Source of the DNA: Leptospiraceae bacterium
Lineage (GTDB): Bacteria; Spirochaetota; Leptospiria; Leptospirales; Leptonemataceae
NCBI GenBank assembly: GCA_026418015.1
Contig: JAOACE010000001.1
Span: 25,676 to 89,675, forward strand
Direction: 5' to 3'
DNA: 64,000 nucleotides
Within the stretch, counting starts at the first letter, position 1. Each line of letters opens with the position of its first letter. Made by a program: the position numbers and the translations under genes. A model generated the notes under the pieces. That model was not told the origin of the DNA. It made no database searches and saw only the letters and a program-made list of their open reading frames with translations. Shown here piece by piece: positions 55,571-64,000 of the stretch.

Positions 55571-56929
55571 ATGTTCTTATTTAGAATCATTTTGTTTAGT
55601 TTGATTTTTTTCACCTTAGTTTTTTCTTCTATCAATTCTACTGAACCTCCCAAGGAGTCCATCCTCAGAATCGAGACGGCGATGCATATGGCAGCAATTA
55701 GAAGAATCGGTATAGATAGTTGCCGAAAGATATCTTTTTATTGGGTCAGAAGGTAAGACCATAAAAGTATGAAAACTAAAAACAGGAAAATTCATAAAAA
55801 CTCTAAGGTCACCCATAGGAAGTGGCAATAAAGGAAAAATCAATGCGGTAGCAATATCTCCTGATGGAAAGTATGTCGCTGGAGCTGGCTGGACTGGTTA
55901 TGAATGAGACAATGCTCATTCCATCTATATCTTTGATATCAATACAGGAAGGATCATAACTAGACTTTCAGGATTGCTTGAAGTAATCTCTTATCTTATC
56001 TACTCAATAGATGGGAGATACCTTGCTGTTGGATTGGGATCAGATAATGGTGTAAGGGTTTATAGAACAGGGGACTACTCCTTGGTTAAAGAAGATCCCG
56101 ATTATGGAGATAGTGTCTATGGGATGGATTTTAGTCAGTATGGAAGGTTAGTTACAACCTCTGGTGTATCAAGCTTTATGATAAAAACTCAAATTAATAA
56201 AAAAAATAAAAGTACCGGGTGGAGAAAGACCCCAACATGTAAGCTTTTCTCCAGATGGTTCAAAGATTGCTGTTGGATATGGATATGGTGATGCAACCAA
56301 TTTAGATGTCCTTACATCAGATGATTTTGATAAACTTTATTCTGCTGATACAAAAGATTTCTTCGGATGTAATTTTGGCAGTGTTAGCTTTCCCTCTGAT
56401 GGTCTATTTTTATATGCTGGGGGATCGTGTGGTAAACCATTTATTCTTCGCTGTTGGAATAATGCTGGAAAAGGAGCGTATATCGATATTCCTCTTGTAG
56501 ATAATACGATTTTTCAACTTCTACCTGTTAAAAATGGTGGAGTACTCTTTTGCTCAACTGAGCCATCTTTTGGCATTCTAGATTCAAAAGAAAGACTTGC
56601 CTTTTATATAAAAATGAGGTTATAGTTCTTAAGGGTAAAGGGGATCAATTACGGATTTCCTATGATGAGTTATAAGTTTTGAATTCAAAGAATGGGGGAA
56701 ATCTCCAGCAGTCTTTGAGGATCCGCAGTGGGGAAATGGAGCATTTACAAAAGCTGTAATTGAGGGGTTTAAGAGGCAAAGCAGATCTTTTGGGCAAGGG
56801 AAGATCACCATCAGCATGTTAGATGCATTTATCGCAGAAAGAGTAAAAGAGTTTGCCAAAAGAAAACAAACACCTGTATCCGAGAAACGAGAGACGATTC
56901 CCGACTTTCTGATATTCTGCTATCGGTAA
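55571..56929 (+). pseudogene. broken WD40-caspase family gene
   Basis: Remnant of an exported WD40-repeat/caspase protein. It opens with GGGAGGAAAAGA and an intact signal peptide from 55571, then ESILRIETAMHMAAIRRIG. A frameshift near 55720 leads to GSEGKTIKV. Two Trp codons of the family are TGA (55770-55772 in the KV-KLKTG strand; 55905-55907 in GYE-DNAHSIYIFD). The propeller continues (LEVISYLIYSIDGRYLAVGL, VRVYRTGDYSLVKEDPDYGD), shifts again near 56200, and resumes as VSFSPDGSKIAVGYGYG. It ends near 56623. A piece of about 90 codons (from 56675) is the caspase C-terminal end (GKITISMLDAFIAERVKEF). The caspase catalytic His-Cys core is missing, so an internal deletion has occurred. Confidence 0.8.
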
Positions 56930-57000
56930 AATAGAAATAAAATCCTCGCGAAAATCAAACGATATTACAGAAAAACGCGATGCTTTTAGAAAATAAAAAA

Positions 57001-58392
57001 TTAAAGGATTTTTAAATCGTGGGTTGATGGTTCAAACAAAAGAGAACGATGCTGTAAGGTTTCTTTTATAGGAAATTTTTTTTCGAAATAATAAAAACAA
57101 ACACCCGGATAGATGATTTCTGGTGTTAATTGAATTGGCTTGTTTTGATAACTATGGTTTTTTAGATACTGGATGGCATTTTTCTTTTTTATAAAAATTT
57201 CTTTGATTTTCTGGAATTGTTGGATTTTGAGTTGAATCATTCTTTTTTGGTTTTCTGTAAAGATTCGTCGGTTTTCGATTAGTTTTTTGTAATAATTTAA
57301 TTCTTCTTGTAGTTGATGGAGTTCTTTTTCGATTTTTTTGAATTCTTCTAGAAGAATTTTCAAAATATGTTTGTTGTTATGATGATATCCAACAAATATT
57401 TCTGTTTTTAGAAAAGAATTATTTCCGAAGATTTTACATTGTAAGGATTCAAAAAAAATTGTTTTGCCTCCAATAAGAGAGCCTTTTTCGCTTAGAATCG
57501 ATATAGATCCATGACAAACGATTTCGGAATTTAGGATGGATTTTTTTACAATGATATTTTCTTGGCATATAATAGAAGTGTTTTCGATAAAATTTGCATA
57601 AAGGGTTTTATTGCAAAGAATTGTTCCAGAATTTGCTGTGTTGATTCCTCCTTCGCAAAAAATATTGCCCAGAATACGAAGCATTCCACTTTCTATGTTT
57701 CCTTGAACATATAAATCCTTTTCGCAGAATACTTCTAAACCTCGAAGTAAATTTTTTTTGATTCGAATGTTGTTTTTGAACTTTAAATTTCCTTTTTCGA
57801 TGGATGCATCATCATCGATGATAAGTTCAGGAAAAATATCGATGGTATTATCTTGTATTTGTAGAACGCCATAAATTTTCGAAATTCCTAAAATAGATCC
57901 GTCGTTTTGTTGTAGAAGTTCGATATTCTTTCCTGTTTTTATGGGGATAGGATGAGGTTCTCTTGGAGGGATTTTTTCGCCATAGAGGTTGATTCCTTCT
58001 TTTCCTTTATAGGGTGGATACAAAACAAGAATTTCTTTTTTGGGTGGAACAATTTTATAGTATTCGATGTTTTTGTAATCAATGAATCCATCGCTTTTTT
58101 GTGGTATGATGGGTTCTAACGAAATCAATAATTTATAACTTCCATCTCGGGATTCTTCCGCAGGAATTCCTTTTGCAATGATTTCTTTGATTTTAAGAAA
58201 TTCTTTGGAGGTTTTGATTGTTTGAAGGATTTCTAAGATTTTTTCTTTTTGGATTCCAAAAACGATCTTTTTTTCGTTGATTAAATAAAAGATTTGTTCT
58301 TGGTGAAGGGTATCGTAAGGTTTGCCATGATAGATTAAATAACATAAAAGTTTATCTTCTGTAATATGTAGTTCAAACAAGGAATCCTGCAT
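57001..58392 (-). CDS. FapA-like protein (DUF342)
   Basis: A 463-residue protein of the FapA/DUF342 type. An N-terminal region (about 1-180) includes VLYPPYKGKEGINLYGEKIPP (20 or more conserved positions, ending near residue 125). The middle is a right-handed beta-helix (about 170-310) with the repeated G.I..G pattern: GNLKFKNNIRIKK, GNIESGMLRILGNIFCEGGI and SGTILCNKTLY. A coiled-coil helix (about 330-400) precedes a short C-terminal domain. I use the ATG at 58392; an ATG at 58494 gives an added hydrophobic leader and cannot be ruled out. It may bind DNA or polymer; family function is poorly defined. It lies between the two pseudogenes and is intact. Confidence 0.82.
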   Translation of the reverse strand: MQDSLFELHITEDKLLCYLIYHGKPYDTLHQEQIFYLINEKKIVFGIQKEKILEILQTIKTSKEFLKIKEIIAKGIPAEESRDGSYKLLISLEPIIPQKSDGFIDYKNIEYYKIVPPKKEILVLYPPYKGKEGINLYGEKIPPREPHPIPIKTGKNIELLQQNDGSILGISKIYGVLQIQDNTIDIFPELIIDDDASIEKGNLKFKNNIRIKKNLLRGLEVFCEKDLYVQGNIESGMLRILGNIFCEGGINTANSGTILCNKTLYANFIENTSIICQENIIVKKSILNSEIVCHGSISILSEKGSLIGGKTIFFESLQCKIFGNNSFLKTEIFVGYHHNNKHILKILLEEFKKIEKELHQLQEELNYYKKLIENRRIFTENQKRMIQLKIQQFQKIKEIFIKKKNAIQYLKNHSYQNKPIQLTPEIIYPGVCFYYFEKKFPIKETLQHRSLLFEPSTHDLKIL

Positions 58393-58552
58393 AGTTACAA
58401 AAAAATAAGGCAATAAAAAATCTTCAATAAAAAATATTAAATTTTCTGTAAAATGGTTGATTCTATGTGCGATAAAACAGATGATAAAAAACATTTCTAA
58501 AATAAAAGTTGATAAAATGTTTTAAGAAATTATTCATGAGTTTGATTTAGAA

Positions 58553-60305
58553 ATGTTCATTCATTTTTTTCAAGAAAAGAATGCTTATTTTCGACCTATT
58601 GAGGAAGATTATTCTATTAAGGATTTTAAAGATCAATTTCTTAATGGAAAATTCTTAGGCGAAATGGATTTACCCGATGGGAATTTTGTTGTTTTTGCAT
58701 TTCTTGTAAAAAAAGAATTATCAGAACGATCAGGAAATAAATCCCAGTATGAGCTTGCTAAAAAGATTCTAAAAGAATTGCTAAAAGATACTGGAATCTT
58801 TATTTTTTACGACGAAAAGAAGGATTTTCGCTTTTTTTTGGTTTTTGCAGAGTTTTATGGAACAAAAAGAACGTTTAGTCATTATAAACGATATACTTAT
58901 TTTGTAAGTTCGCGTCTTACCAACAAAATCTTTGTTGAACAAATCCAAAATGAAGGGGATTTTTCTTCGATAGAACGTATCAAACTAGCGTTTGATGTTG
59001 AACCCGTAACCAAACAATTTTACGAAGAAATCCAAAGCTGGTATTTTATGGCAATGGATCAAGTGGAATTTCCATAAGATTATCAGTATTCCCAAGACAA
59101 AAACAAAGACAGAGAAATTCGTAATGTAACGAGTTTAATTCGTCTGATTACAAGAATCATTTTTATTTGGTTTATCAAAAAAAAGCTAATCCCCAAAACC
59201 TTGTTCGATAAAGAAAAATTAAAAAATATTATAAAAAATTTTAACAAACTAAAAGCGATGAATTATTATAACGCGATTTTGCAAAATCTTTTTTTTGCAA
59301 CACTCAACCAACAGAGAAAAGATCGAAAATTTGCCAAAGACGAAAACATTCATACCAATAGAGAAGAGTATGGAGTAAAAACCCTCTATCGATATAAAAA
59401 TAAATTTTTAATTAGCGAAAAAGAGATATTAGAACTTTTTAAAGATATACCGTTCTTGAATGGTGGTCTTTTTGATTGTTTGGATAAAATCGATGAATCG
59501 GGCAAGGTAATCTACATCGATGGTTTTTCGAGAAACCCCAAAAAAGAAGCAAAAATTCCCGACGAACTATTTTTTGGGACAAAGAAAAAAGCGTAGATTT
59601 TTCGGATTATGGATTAAGGTCAAATAAATCTGTTTGTGGACTAATCGAAATCTTAAAAAACTATCACTTTATGATTGATGAAAGCACTCCCATAGATCAA
59701 GAAGTAGCATTAGACACGGAACTATTAGGCTAAGTCTTCGAAAAATTTATTTGCTTGCTACAACCCAGAAACAGCAACCACAGCGCGAAAAGTAACCGGA
59801 AGCTACTATACACCACGCGAAGTAGTCGAATACATGGTAGAAAAAGTCTTTTTAATTATTTAAACAATAGATTTGTATCTTAACTCAACATTACTCAACA
59901 TTATCATCTATGTTTTTAGAACTACTTTCTAGAACAAACTTAGGCTTGGGAACCCTAAAATTTGAAAAAGTTGATGCTTTGAGATTTTTGTTATTAACAC
60001 CAGAGAATTTATCTTTTATTTTAAAAGTAAATATAACGGAACAATTTCTTTCTCGCCCCATCAAATCCATCTTCGAAGAACTCGACTTTTCGAAATACAC
60101 TCAAAAGAATTGCAAGTATCTCGAACATTCTTACGAATTTGTAAAGTCCAAAAAGGTGTATTTTGATAAGATGATGCCCGATCGAAGTGAACTTGACAAA
60201 TTCGTTTTCGATGCATTAGGCTTAATCGAAGACGAACAACTCCAAGTCTATTGCGCCGTGTTAGAACTCGTCAAAAATTGCCTAATAAAAGCAAAATCAA
60301 AATAA
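58553..60305 (+). pseudogene. broken Type IIG restriction-methylase gene
   Basis: Decayed relative of single-chain Type IIG enzymes. The N-terminal nuclease-side region is readable from 58553 to a TAA at 59075-59077 (an apparent Lys-to-stop change). The same frame continues with NVTSLIRLITRIIFIWF and LQNLFFATLNQQRKDRKFA to a frameshift near 59580. Another frame has YGLRSNKSVCGLIEILKNYH, a TAA for the Lys of LLGKVFEKF, then a shift giving GSYYTPREVVEYM, the family block ahead of the SAM-binding motif. The methylase core is then missing. The C-terminal tail (59910-60305) survives and ends with PDRSELDKFVFDALGL. The gene cannot give an active enzyme. Confidence 0.82.
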
Positions 60306-60450
60306 AGTGAGGAGTAAGAGGTGAGGGGCGAAAAGTAGGGCATTGCCATTGCTGAGAAAAAAAATGGCAAATAGGGGTAGAGTGTGGGGGATATAATAAA
60401 TAATATCAATAAAAAAATAATATAAAAAAAATACAATAATTAGCTAATTT

Positions 60451-60966
60451 TTAAGCTGCGGGAAACGAAAATTCACTATAAACTTCTAAATTTGCATGAC
60501 TCACCCTATTGTATGCAGAATAATTATTCCCAACCTGGATTTGAGAATGAGTTAACTCATCCTCTGGTGAAAGGTGGGGTTTAATAAAAATTGGCTCAAC
60601 AGGGATTTCTTCTTCTTGCATTTCCCAGTCTAGCATGATACGAATGATGAAACTCATCGAGAAGCCTAAAAGAAACCGCAGTTCATACAACTTGCCCCAA
60701 TAGGTAGGCTGAATGTGAATTTTTTTTATGACATAATTTTTGGTTCTTGGCTGGTAGGATGCGGTAAGTGTTCTTTTTGTAGGGGCCTGACTAATCAAAT
60801 AAAGATAAGCTAAATATTTTCTTAAAAGATAATCCACTGCAAGAGATAGATTGCCTTCGAATCGTGTTTGTGTAAGTTCCATCAAATACTGATAGTGAAA
60901 CGGAGTGATATTAATCGATGTAATGCATTCATCCCAAGTAAAAAAATGTTGTCTTCTCATATTCAT
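60451..60966 (-). CDS. DUF1564-like protein
   Basis: A 171-residue protein resembling the leptospiral DUF1564 family, a group of proteins of unknown function with a ribbon-helix-helix-like core. The match is the segment KKIHIQPTYWGKLYELRFLL followed by GFSMSFIIRIMLDWEM (about residues 80-115). The N-terminal Arg-rich segment and the hydrophobic strand pattern fit a small DNA-binding protein. This is a by-eye assignment. It follows the Type IIG remnant convergently. Confidence 0.5.
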   Translation of the reverse strand: MNMRRQHFFTWDECITSINITPFHYQYLMELTQTRFEGNLSLAVDYLLRKYLAYLYLISQAPTKRTLTASYQPRTKNYVIKKIHIQPTYWGKLYELRFLLGFSMSFIIRIMLDWEMQEEEIPVEPIFIKPHLSPEDELTHSQIQVGNNYSAYNRVSHANLEVYSEFSFPAA

Positions 60967-61130
60967 TTAATATGCTTTTTTGAAAAATTTATCATAAAAA
61001 ATTTCTCCCAAGGCGAAAAAAAATTATCGAAACATATTACCATTGCATCTAAAAAAAAAACTACAGAAAAAAACTTCCAGTTAGAATAATAAAACAAAAT
61101 TTTTATTTTGTTATCATCAAATCAAAAAAA

Positions 61131-62051
61131 ATGGGTCTTATGTTCAACAAACCAAAAAGGGCGTTGATTTTATCTGGTGGGGGAGCGAGGGGCGCATACC
61201 AAGCGGGTGTATTGAAATTTCTAAAAGAAATGGATTGGGAGCCCGATCTGATATGTGGCACTTCTGTGGGTGCTGTGAATGCTGTGGCTCTTGGTTGTGG
61301 GTTGTCTCCGGAAGAAATTGCCTTACTCTGGAAAGCAATCGAAAAAAGGCAAGTCTATCGCATTTCCTTCTGGAAGCAACTTCAATATTATTTATTTCGT
61401 AAAGGCTTTGTTCCGCTAATGGATACAGAACCATTAAAGAATTTATTGATACAACATTTTGATATAGCAAAATTAAGAAAGAGCGAAATTGAAATTATTA
61501 TAACTGCTGTAAATATTTTAACTTCTCAACTGAAATTTTTTAATAATCAAGTAATAGATATAGAACATGTAATGGCTTCGAGTGCAATACCAATTTTATT
61601 TCCCTGGCAATATATTGATGGAGAACCTTACTGGGATGGTGGAGTAATGGCAAATACTCCCATTTTACCTGCTTTAGAAAGAGGAGTAAAAGAGGTAATT
61701 GTAGTATTACTATCTCCTGTAGGTGGACAAAAATTACCATTGCCTCAAACAAGAAGAGATGCATTAGAAAGAGTCTTTGAACAAGGATTGATTGGATCTT
61801 ATCAGGCATTTATGACGCATCTTGCCTGGCAGAAAAAAATCAAATGGAAGAAGGGATTATTAAGTGCAATAGCACGTCGTATAATAACAATCGATGATAT
61901 AAAAATTGCTACTGTTGCTCCAGTAAAGATGCTTGGTTTTGGATCTTTATTGCGATTTACCCAACAACAGGCAGATGTACTTTTACATGCAGGTTATAAT
62001 GATGCACGTTATCAATTAGCTGAATTTTTTAAATTAACAGAAAAAGCGTGA
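61131..62051 (+). CDS. patatin-like phospholipase
   Basis: A 306-residue patatin/RssA-type lipase. The oxyanion loop is LSGGGARGAYQAGVL (about residues 14-28). The nucleophile elbow is CGTSVGAVNA (about 42-51), with the catalytic Ser, and the catalytic Asp lies in DGGVMANTPI (about 168-177). It has no signal peptide or membrane helix, so it acts in the cytoplasm or at the inner face of the membrane on phospholipids. It is bounded by a promoter-free AT-rich gap and lies upstream of a truncated glycosyltransferase. Function beyond lipid hydrolysis is unknown. Confidence 0.9.
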   Translation: MGLMFNKPKRALILSGGGARGAYQAGVLKFLKEMDWEPDLICGTSVGAVNAVALGCGLSPEEIALLWKAIEKRQVYRISFWKQLQYYLFRKGFVPLMDTEPLKNLLIQHFDIAKLRKSEIEIIITAVNILTSQLKFFNNQVIDIEHVMASSAIPILFPWQYIDGEPYWDGGVMANTPILPALERGVKEVIVVLLSPVGGQKLPLPQTRRDALERVFEQGLIGSYQAFMTHLAWQKKIKWKKGLLSAIARRIITIDDIKIATVAPVKMLGFGSLLRFTQQQADVLLHAGYNDARYQLAEFFKLTEKA

Positions 62052-62287
62052 TTATAAGTTAGACATTAATAATTTACTAACTATTGATATTAGAAATTCC
62101 ATGAGAGTGAGTTTATTTTTTTAGAACTTAATAATAATTCTACTTTATGTATTTCTGGTTAGATGGAATTTATCACAAAACTAAGTAGTGATGAAAATAA
62201 TGTCTTATTAAGATGAAAAATAATTGACCCATTAATTATTTATTTTTTATTAACCGTAAGGTTGGTTTAAATAAATGGTTTGGAAAT

Positions 62288-63091
62288 ATGAGATTATATA
62301 GAAAAATATTAAGTTTTTTAGCAAATTTATTAACTAGAATTCTATTTAATTTAAAAGTAAAAGATACAATGAGTGGTTATTTTGGTTTGAGAAAAAAAAT
62401 ACTAAATGAAGTATTTTTAGAAGGTAAAGGTTTTAAAATTTTATTAGAAATTTTAATTAAAGGAAAATATAAATCATTTATTGAAATACCATATACATTT
62501 AAAGAAAGGAAAAAGGGAAAAAGTAAATTTAATATTGAAATTATTATAGATTATATAATACAATTGATAGAGTTAAAATGGCATATTAAAATTAGTAATG
62601 TTGTTATAAAATATTTAATTGTGGGATTCTTAGGTATTTGGGTAAATTTATTTGGACAAATTTTAGTTAGTGAATTATTTAATTGGCATTATATTAGAGG
62701 TATGATTTTCTGGCCATCTCTTTCTGTGTTTTTTGGATTTGAATTAAGCGTTTTTTTTAATTTTATTTTAAATCATTATTGGACTTTTGCTTTAGAAAGA
62801 ATGCACAATAGAAAAATAATATCTACGTTTTGGTATTTTATTAAGTTTCAAATAGTATCTATTTATGGATTTATTATACAAATTTCATTGTGGTATTTTA
62901 TCGTAAATTTAGTATATTATAATAGTCCAATAATAGATTATATGGCAAATTTATTAGGAATACTCTTTGCAACATTTAATAATTATATCTTAAATAAAAA
63001 TTTTACATGGAGTAAAGATTTTATATTCTTATCCAAAGAAGAAAAGAGTAATCATATTCATTTTGAAAATAATTGTTTTAGAGAATTATAA
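62288..63091 (+). CDS. 5'-truncated GT2 glycosyltransferase fused to GtrA domain
   Basis: A 267-residue frame carrying only the C-terminal part of a dolichol-phosphate-mannose-synthase-like GT2 enzyme, then four transmembrane helices of a GtrA domain. The surviving GT2 block is KVKDTMSGYFGLRK (about residues 20-33), normally near residue 150. In-frame sequence homologous to the family continues upstream of the ATG (to about 62250: NRKVGLNKWFGN) without a start codon, then meets a stop at 62225-62227. The catalytic N-terminus (about 130 residues) is gone, so it should not glycosylate. The GtrA part (about 115-245) might still act as a lipid flippase-like helper. Codon use is unusually AT-rich even for this genome. 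Confidence 0.7.
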   Translation: MRLYRKILSFLANLLTRILFNLKVKDTMSGYFGLRKKILNEVFLEGKGFKILLEILIKGKYKSFIEIPYTFKERKKGKSKFNIEIIIDYIIQLIELKWHIKISNVVIKYLIVGFLGIWVNLFGQILVSELFNWHYIRGMIFWPSLSVFFGFELSVFFNFILNHYWTFALERMHNRKIISTFWYFIKFQIVSIYGFIIQISLWYFIVNLVYYNSPIIDYMANLLGILFATFNNYILNKNFTWSKDFIFLSKEEKSNHIHFENNCFREL

Positions 63092-63727
63092 GATTTCCTT
63101 AATCCTGTATGTTAACCATTGTTTTAAGGATTCTAATTCTTCTAAGCATATAGTATGTGCAATAGGATATTCTTCCCAATGTACGTTATAACCATATTGT
63201 TTTAATAATTGATAATGTTTTCTTGTAATTGAAATTGGTATTAAATCATCGAATTGACCATGAGCCATAAAGATAGATGAATTTTTTGATTCTTCTGTAA
63301 AATCTTCTGGATTACCGAATAAATAACCAGATAAACATATTAGTCCTGCATAGGGTTCTTTTGATCGTAAACCAGTATATAAAGAAACAACACCACCCTG
63401 ACTGAATCCAGAAAGGAATATCCAATTCTTAGGAATAGAAAATGTTTTTTGAATAATTTCTACACTTTGTTCTATGAGATTACGTGAATTACTTAAACCA
63501 ATTTCTTGATCTCCATCAATATCATACCATTTCCAGCCCATATAATAAGGTTCTGGAGCATTAAGTAGCAAAGTATGAATTTGATCCTGTAATAAGTAAC
63601 GTGGAAAGTCCTGATAAGAGTACATCTCATCTCCTAATCCATGCATCACAACCAGAAGAGGAGAGACTTTATTTTTTGCTGGAAACAGCAAATTCTTTAA
63701 AGGTAAATTGAGAGATTCAAACTGCAT
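63086..63727 (-). CDS. alpha/beta hydrolase, phospholipase/carboxylesterase type
   Basis: A 213-residue serine hydrolase of the phospholipase/carboxylesterase family. LLVVMHGLGDEMYSYQDFP (about residues 23-41) precedes the oxyanion site. The nucleophile elbow is LSGFSQGGVVSLYTGL (about 107-122), with Ser in GFSQGG. The catalytic Asp is in FMAHGQFDDLIP (about 158-169) and the His in IAHTI (about 196-200). It has no signal peptide. It probably cleaves small esters or thioesters. Its ATG shares one base with the stop of a 43-codon gene upstream, so it is coupled to it. Confidence 0.88.
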   Translation of the reverse strand: MQFESLNLPLKNLLFPAKNKVSPLLVVMHGLGDEMYSYQDFPRYLLQDQIHTLLLNAPEPYYMGWKWYDIDGDQEIGLSNSRNLIEQSVEIIQKTFSIPKNWIFLSGFSQGGVVSLYTGLRSKEPYAGLICLSGYLFGNPEDFTEESKNSSIFMAHGQFDDLIPISITRKHYQLLKQYGYNVHWEEYPIAHTICLEELESLKQWLTYRIKEIL

Positions 63728-63858
63728 TATTCTTCTACTGCTTCTTTGTAACCTGTTCCTCTTCTATGAGCCTTTTTTCTTTTACTTCTTAAATTCCTTT
63801 TTTCGCGTTTTTTTTGGATATTTTGACGTACTTTCTTTTCTGATTTTACCTTTTTCAC
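63727..63858 (-). CDS. tiny basic protein coupled to esterase gene
   Basis: A 43-residue frame beginning at GTG and ending in TAA that overlaps the esterase ATG (TAATG). Almost half of its residues are Lys or Arg: SEKKVRQNIQKKREKRN, then RSKRKKAHRRGTG. The first 25 residues resemble the N-terminal helix of ribosomal protein bS20, but it is half that length. The exact stop-start overlap and basic composition support a real gene. Its product may bind RNA or ribosomes. The GTG lacks a Shine-Dalgarno, so the start is uncertain. Confidence 0.45.
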   Translation of the reverse strand: MKKVKSEKKVRQNIQKKREKRNLRSKRKKAHRRGTGYKEAVEE

Positions 63859-64000
63859 AATTACCAAAAAAAATAGTCGCTCTATAATATCAACTATCTT
63901 TTATGGAAATGTGTTAACATGGGTAGAGATTGATTCTAGTGCACTTTTATTCAACATCAAAAATTTTAAAAAAATTATCAATAAAAAAACGAAATTTTAT
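63859..64000. other. right-edge sequence without gene
   Basis: AT-rich DNA between the basic-protein gene and the window edge. I see only short frames ending in early stops. It probably contains the promoter for the esterase operon. Confidence 0.4.

Noticed and set aside
55571..56929. TGA read as tryptophan to rescue the WD40-caspase gene
   Set aside because: Frameshifts and deletion of the caspase core remain, and TGA ends other intact genes here.
60345..60375. Inverted repeat TTGCCAT/ATGGCAA after the Type IIG remnant as a terminator
   Set aside because: No T-run follows on either strand and the loop is long and A-rich.
60967..61130. Plus-strand 73-codon frame before the patatin gene
   Set aside because: It overlaps the start of the DUF1564-like gene antisense and has low-complexity Lys-rich content; no ribosome site.

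Overview
The window is about 64 kb of AT-rich bacterial chromosome-like DNA, probably from a member of the Spirochaetota close to Leptospirales. This rests on the kinds of protein present: many lipoproteins with loose spirochaete-style lipoboxes, a GAF-GAF-SpoIIE phosphatase, MORN-repeat and TPR/HEAT lipoproteins, a FapA-like protein, a DUF1564-like protein, MqnD-type menaquinone synthesis, and a plasmid-style parA-parB-rep block like those of leptospiral secondary replicons. It is inference; no rRNA or other phylogenetic marker is present.

Layout. 0-13 kb: a DprE1/DprE2-like pair, menaquinone methyltransferase, a NAD-kinase-like protein, then HEAT, HAMP, TPR and PEGA-like envelope proteins. 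13.5-30.5 kb: tRNA-Pro(CGG), a metallo-beta-lactamase-fold hydrolase, mqnD, two cation antiporters, an active HtrA-like protease next to a paralogue without its catalytic residues, trpS, an ArnT-like glycosyltransferase, several lipoproteins, an aminotransferase and prfC. 30.5-43.6 kb: thirteen consecutive minus-strand genes, including two radical SAM paralogues, a rubrerythrin/Fe-S reductase/DUF3501 operon, a thrS lacking its TGS domain, mgtE and a degenerate NtrC-like regulator.

43.6-49.9 kb is the most striking part. A roughly 950-bp AT-rich gap carries two nearly identical GC-rich palindromes, one at each end. It is followed by parA, parB, a structured leader with a predicted antisense RNA, a winged-helix replication-initiator-like gene, and, one base further on, a phage-tail-fibre-like protein with discoidin domains and eight 32-residue tandem repeats. 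Transcription switches from all-minus to mostly-plus across this gap. I read it as a phage-plasmid-type replication and partition module, possibly the origin of the replicon.

49.9-64 kb: a membrane sensor-like protein, metF, the phosphatase and MORN lipoprotein genes, then a zone of decay. This holds a broken WD40-caspase gene (55.6-56.9 kb) and a broken Type IIG restriction-methylase gene (58.6-60.3 kb) on either side of an intact FapA-like gene. Beyond them are a DUF1564-like gene, a patatin-like lipase, a 5'-truncated glycosyltransferase/GtrA gene, and an esterase that overlaps a tiny basic protein gene.
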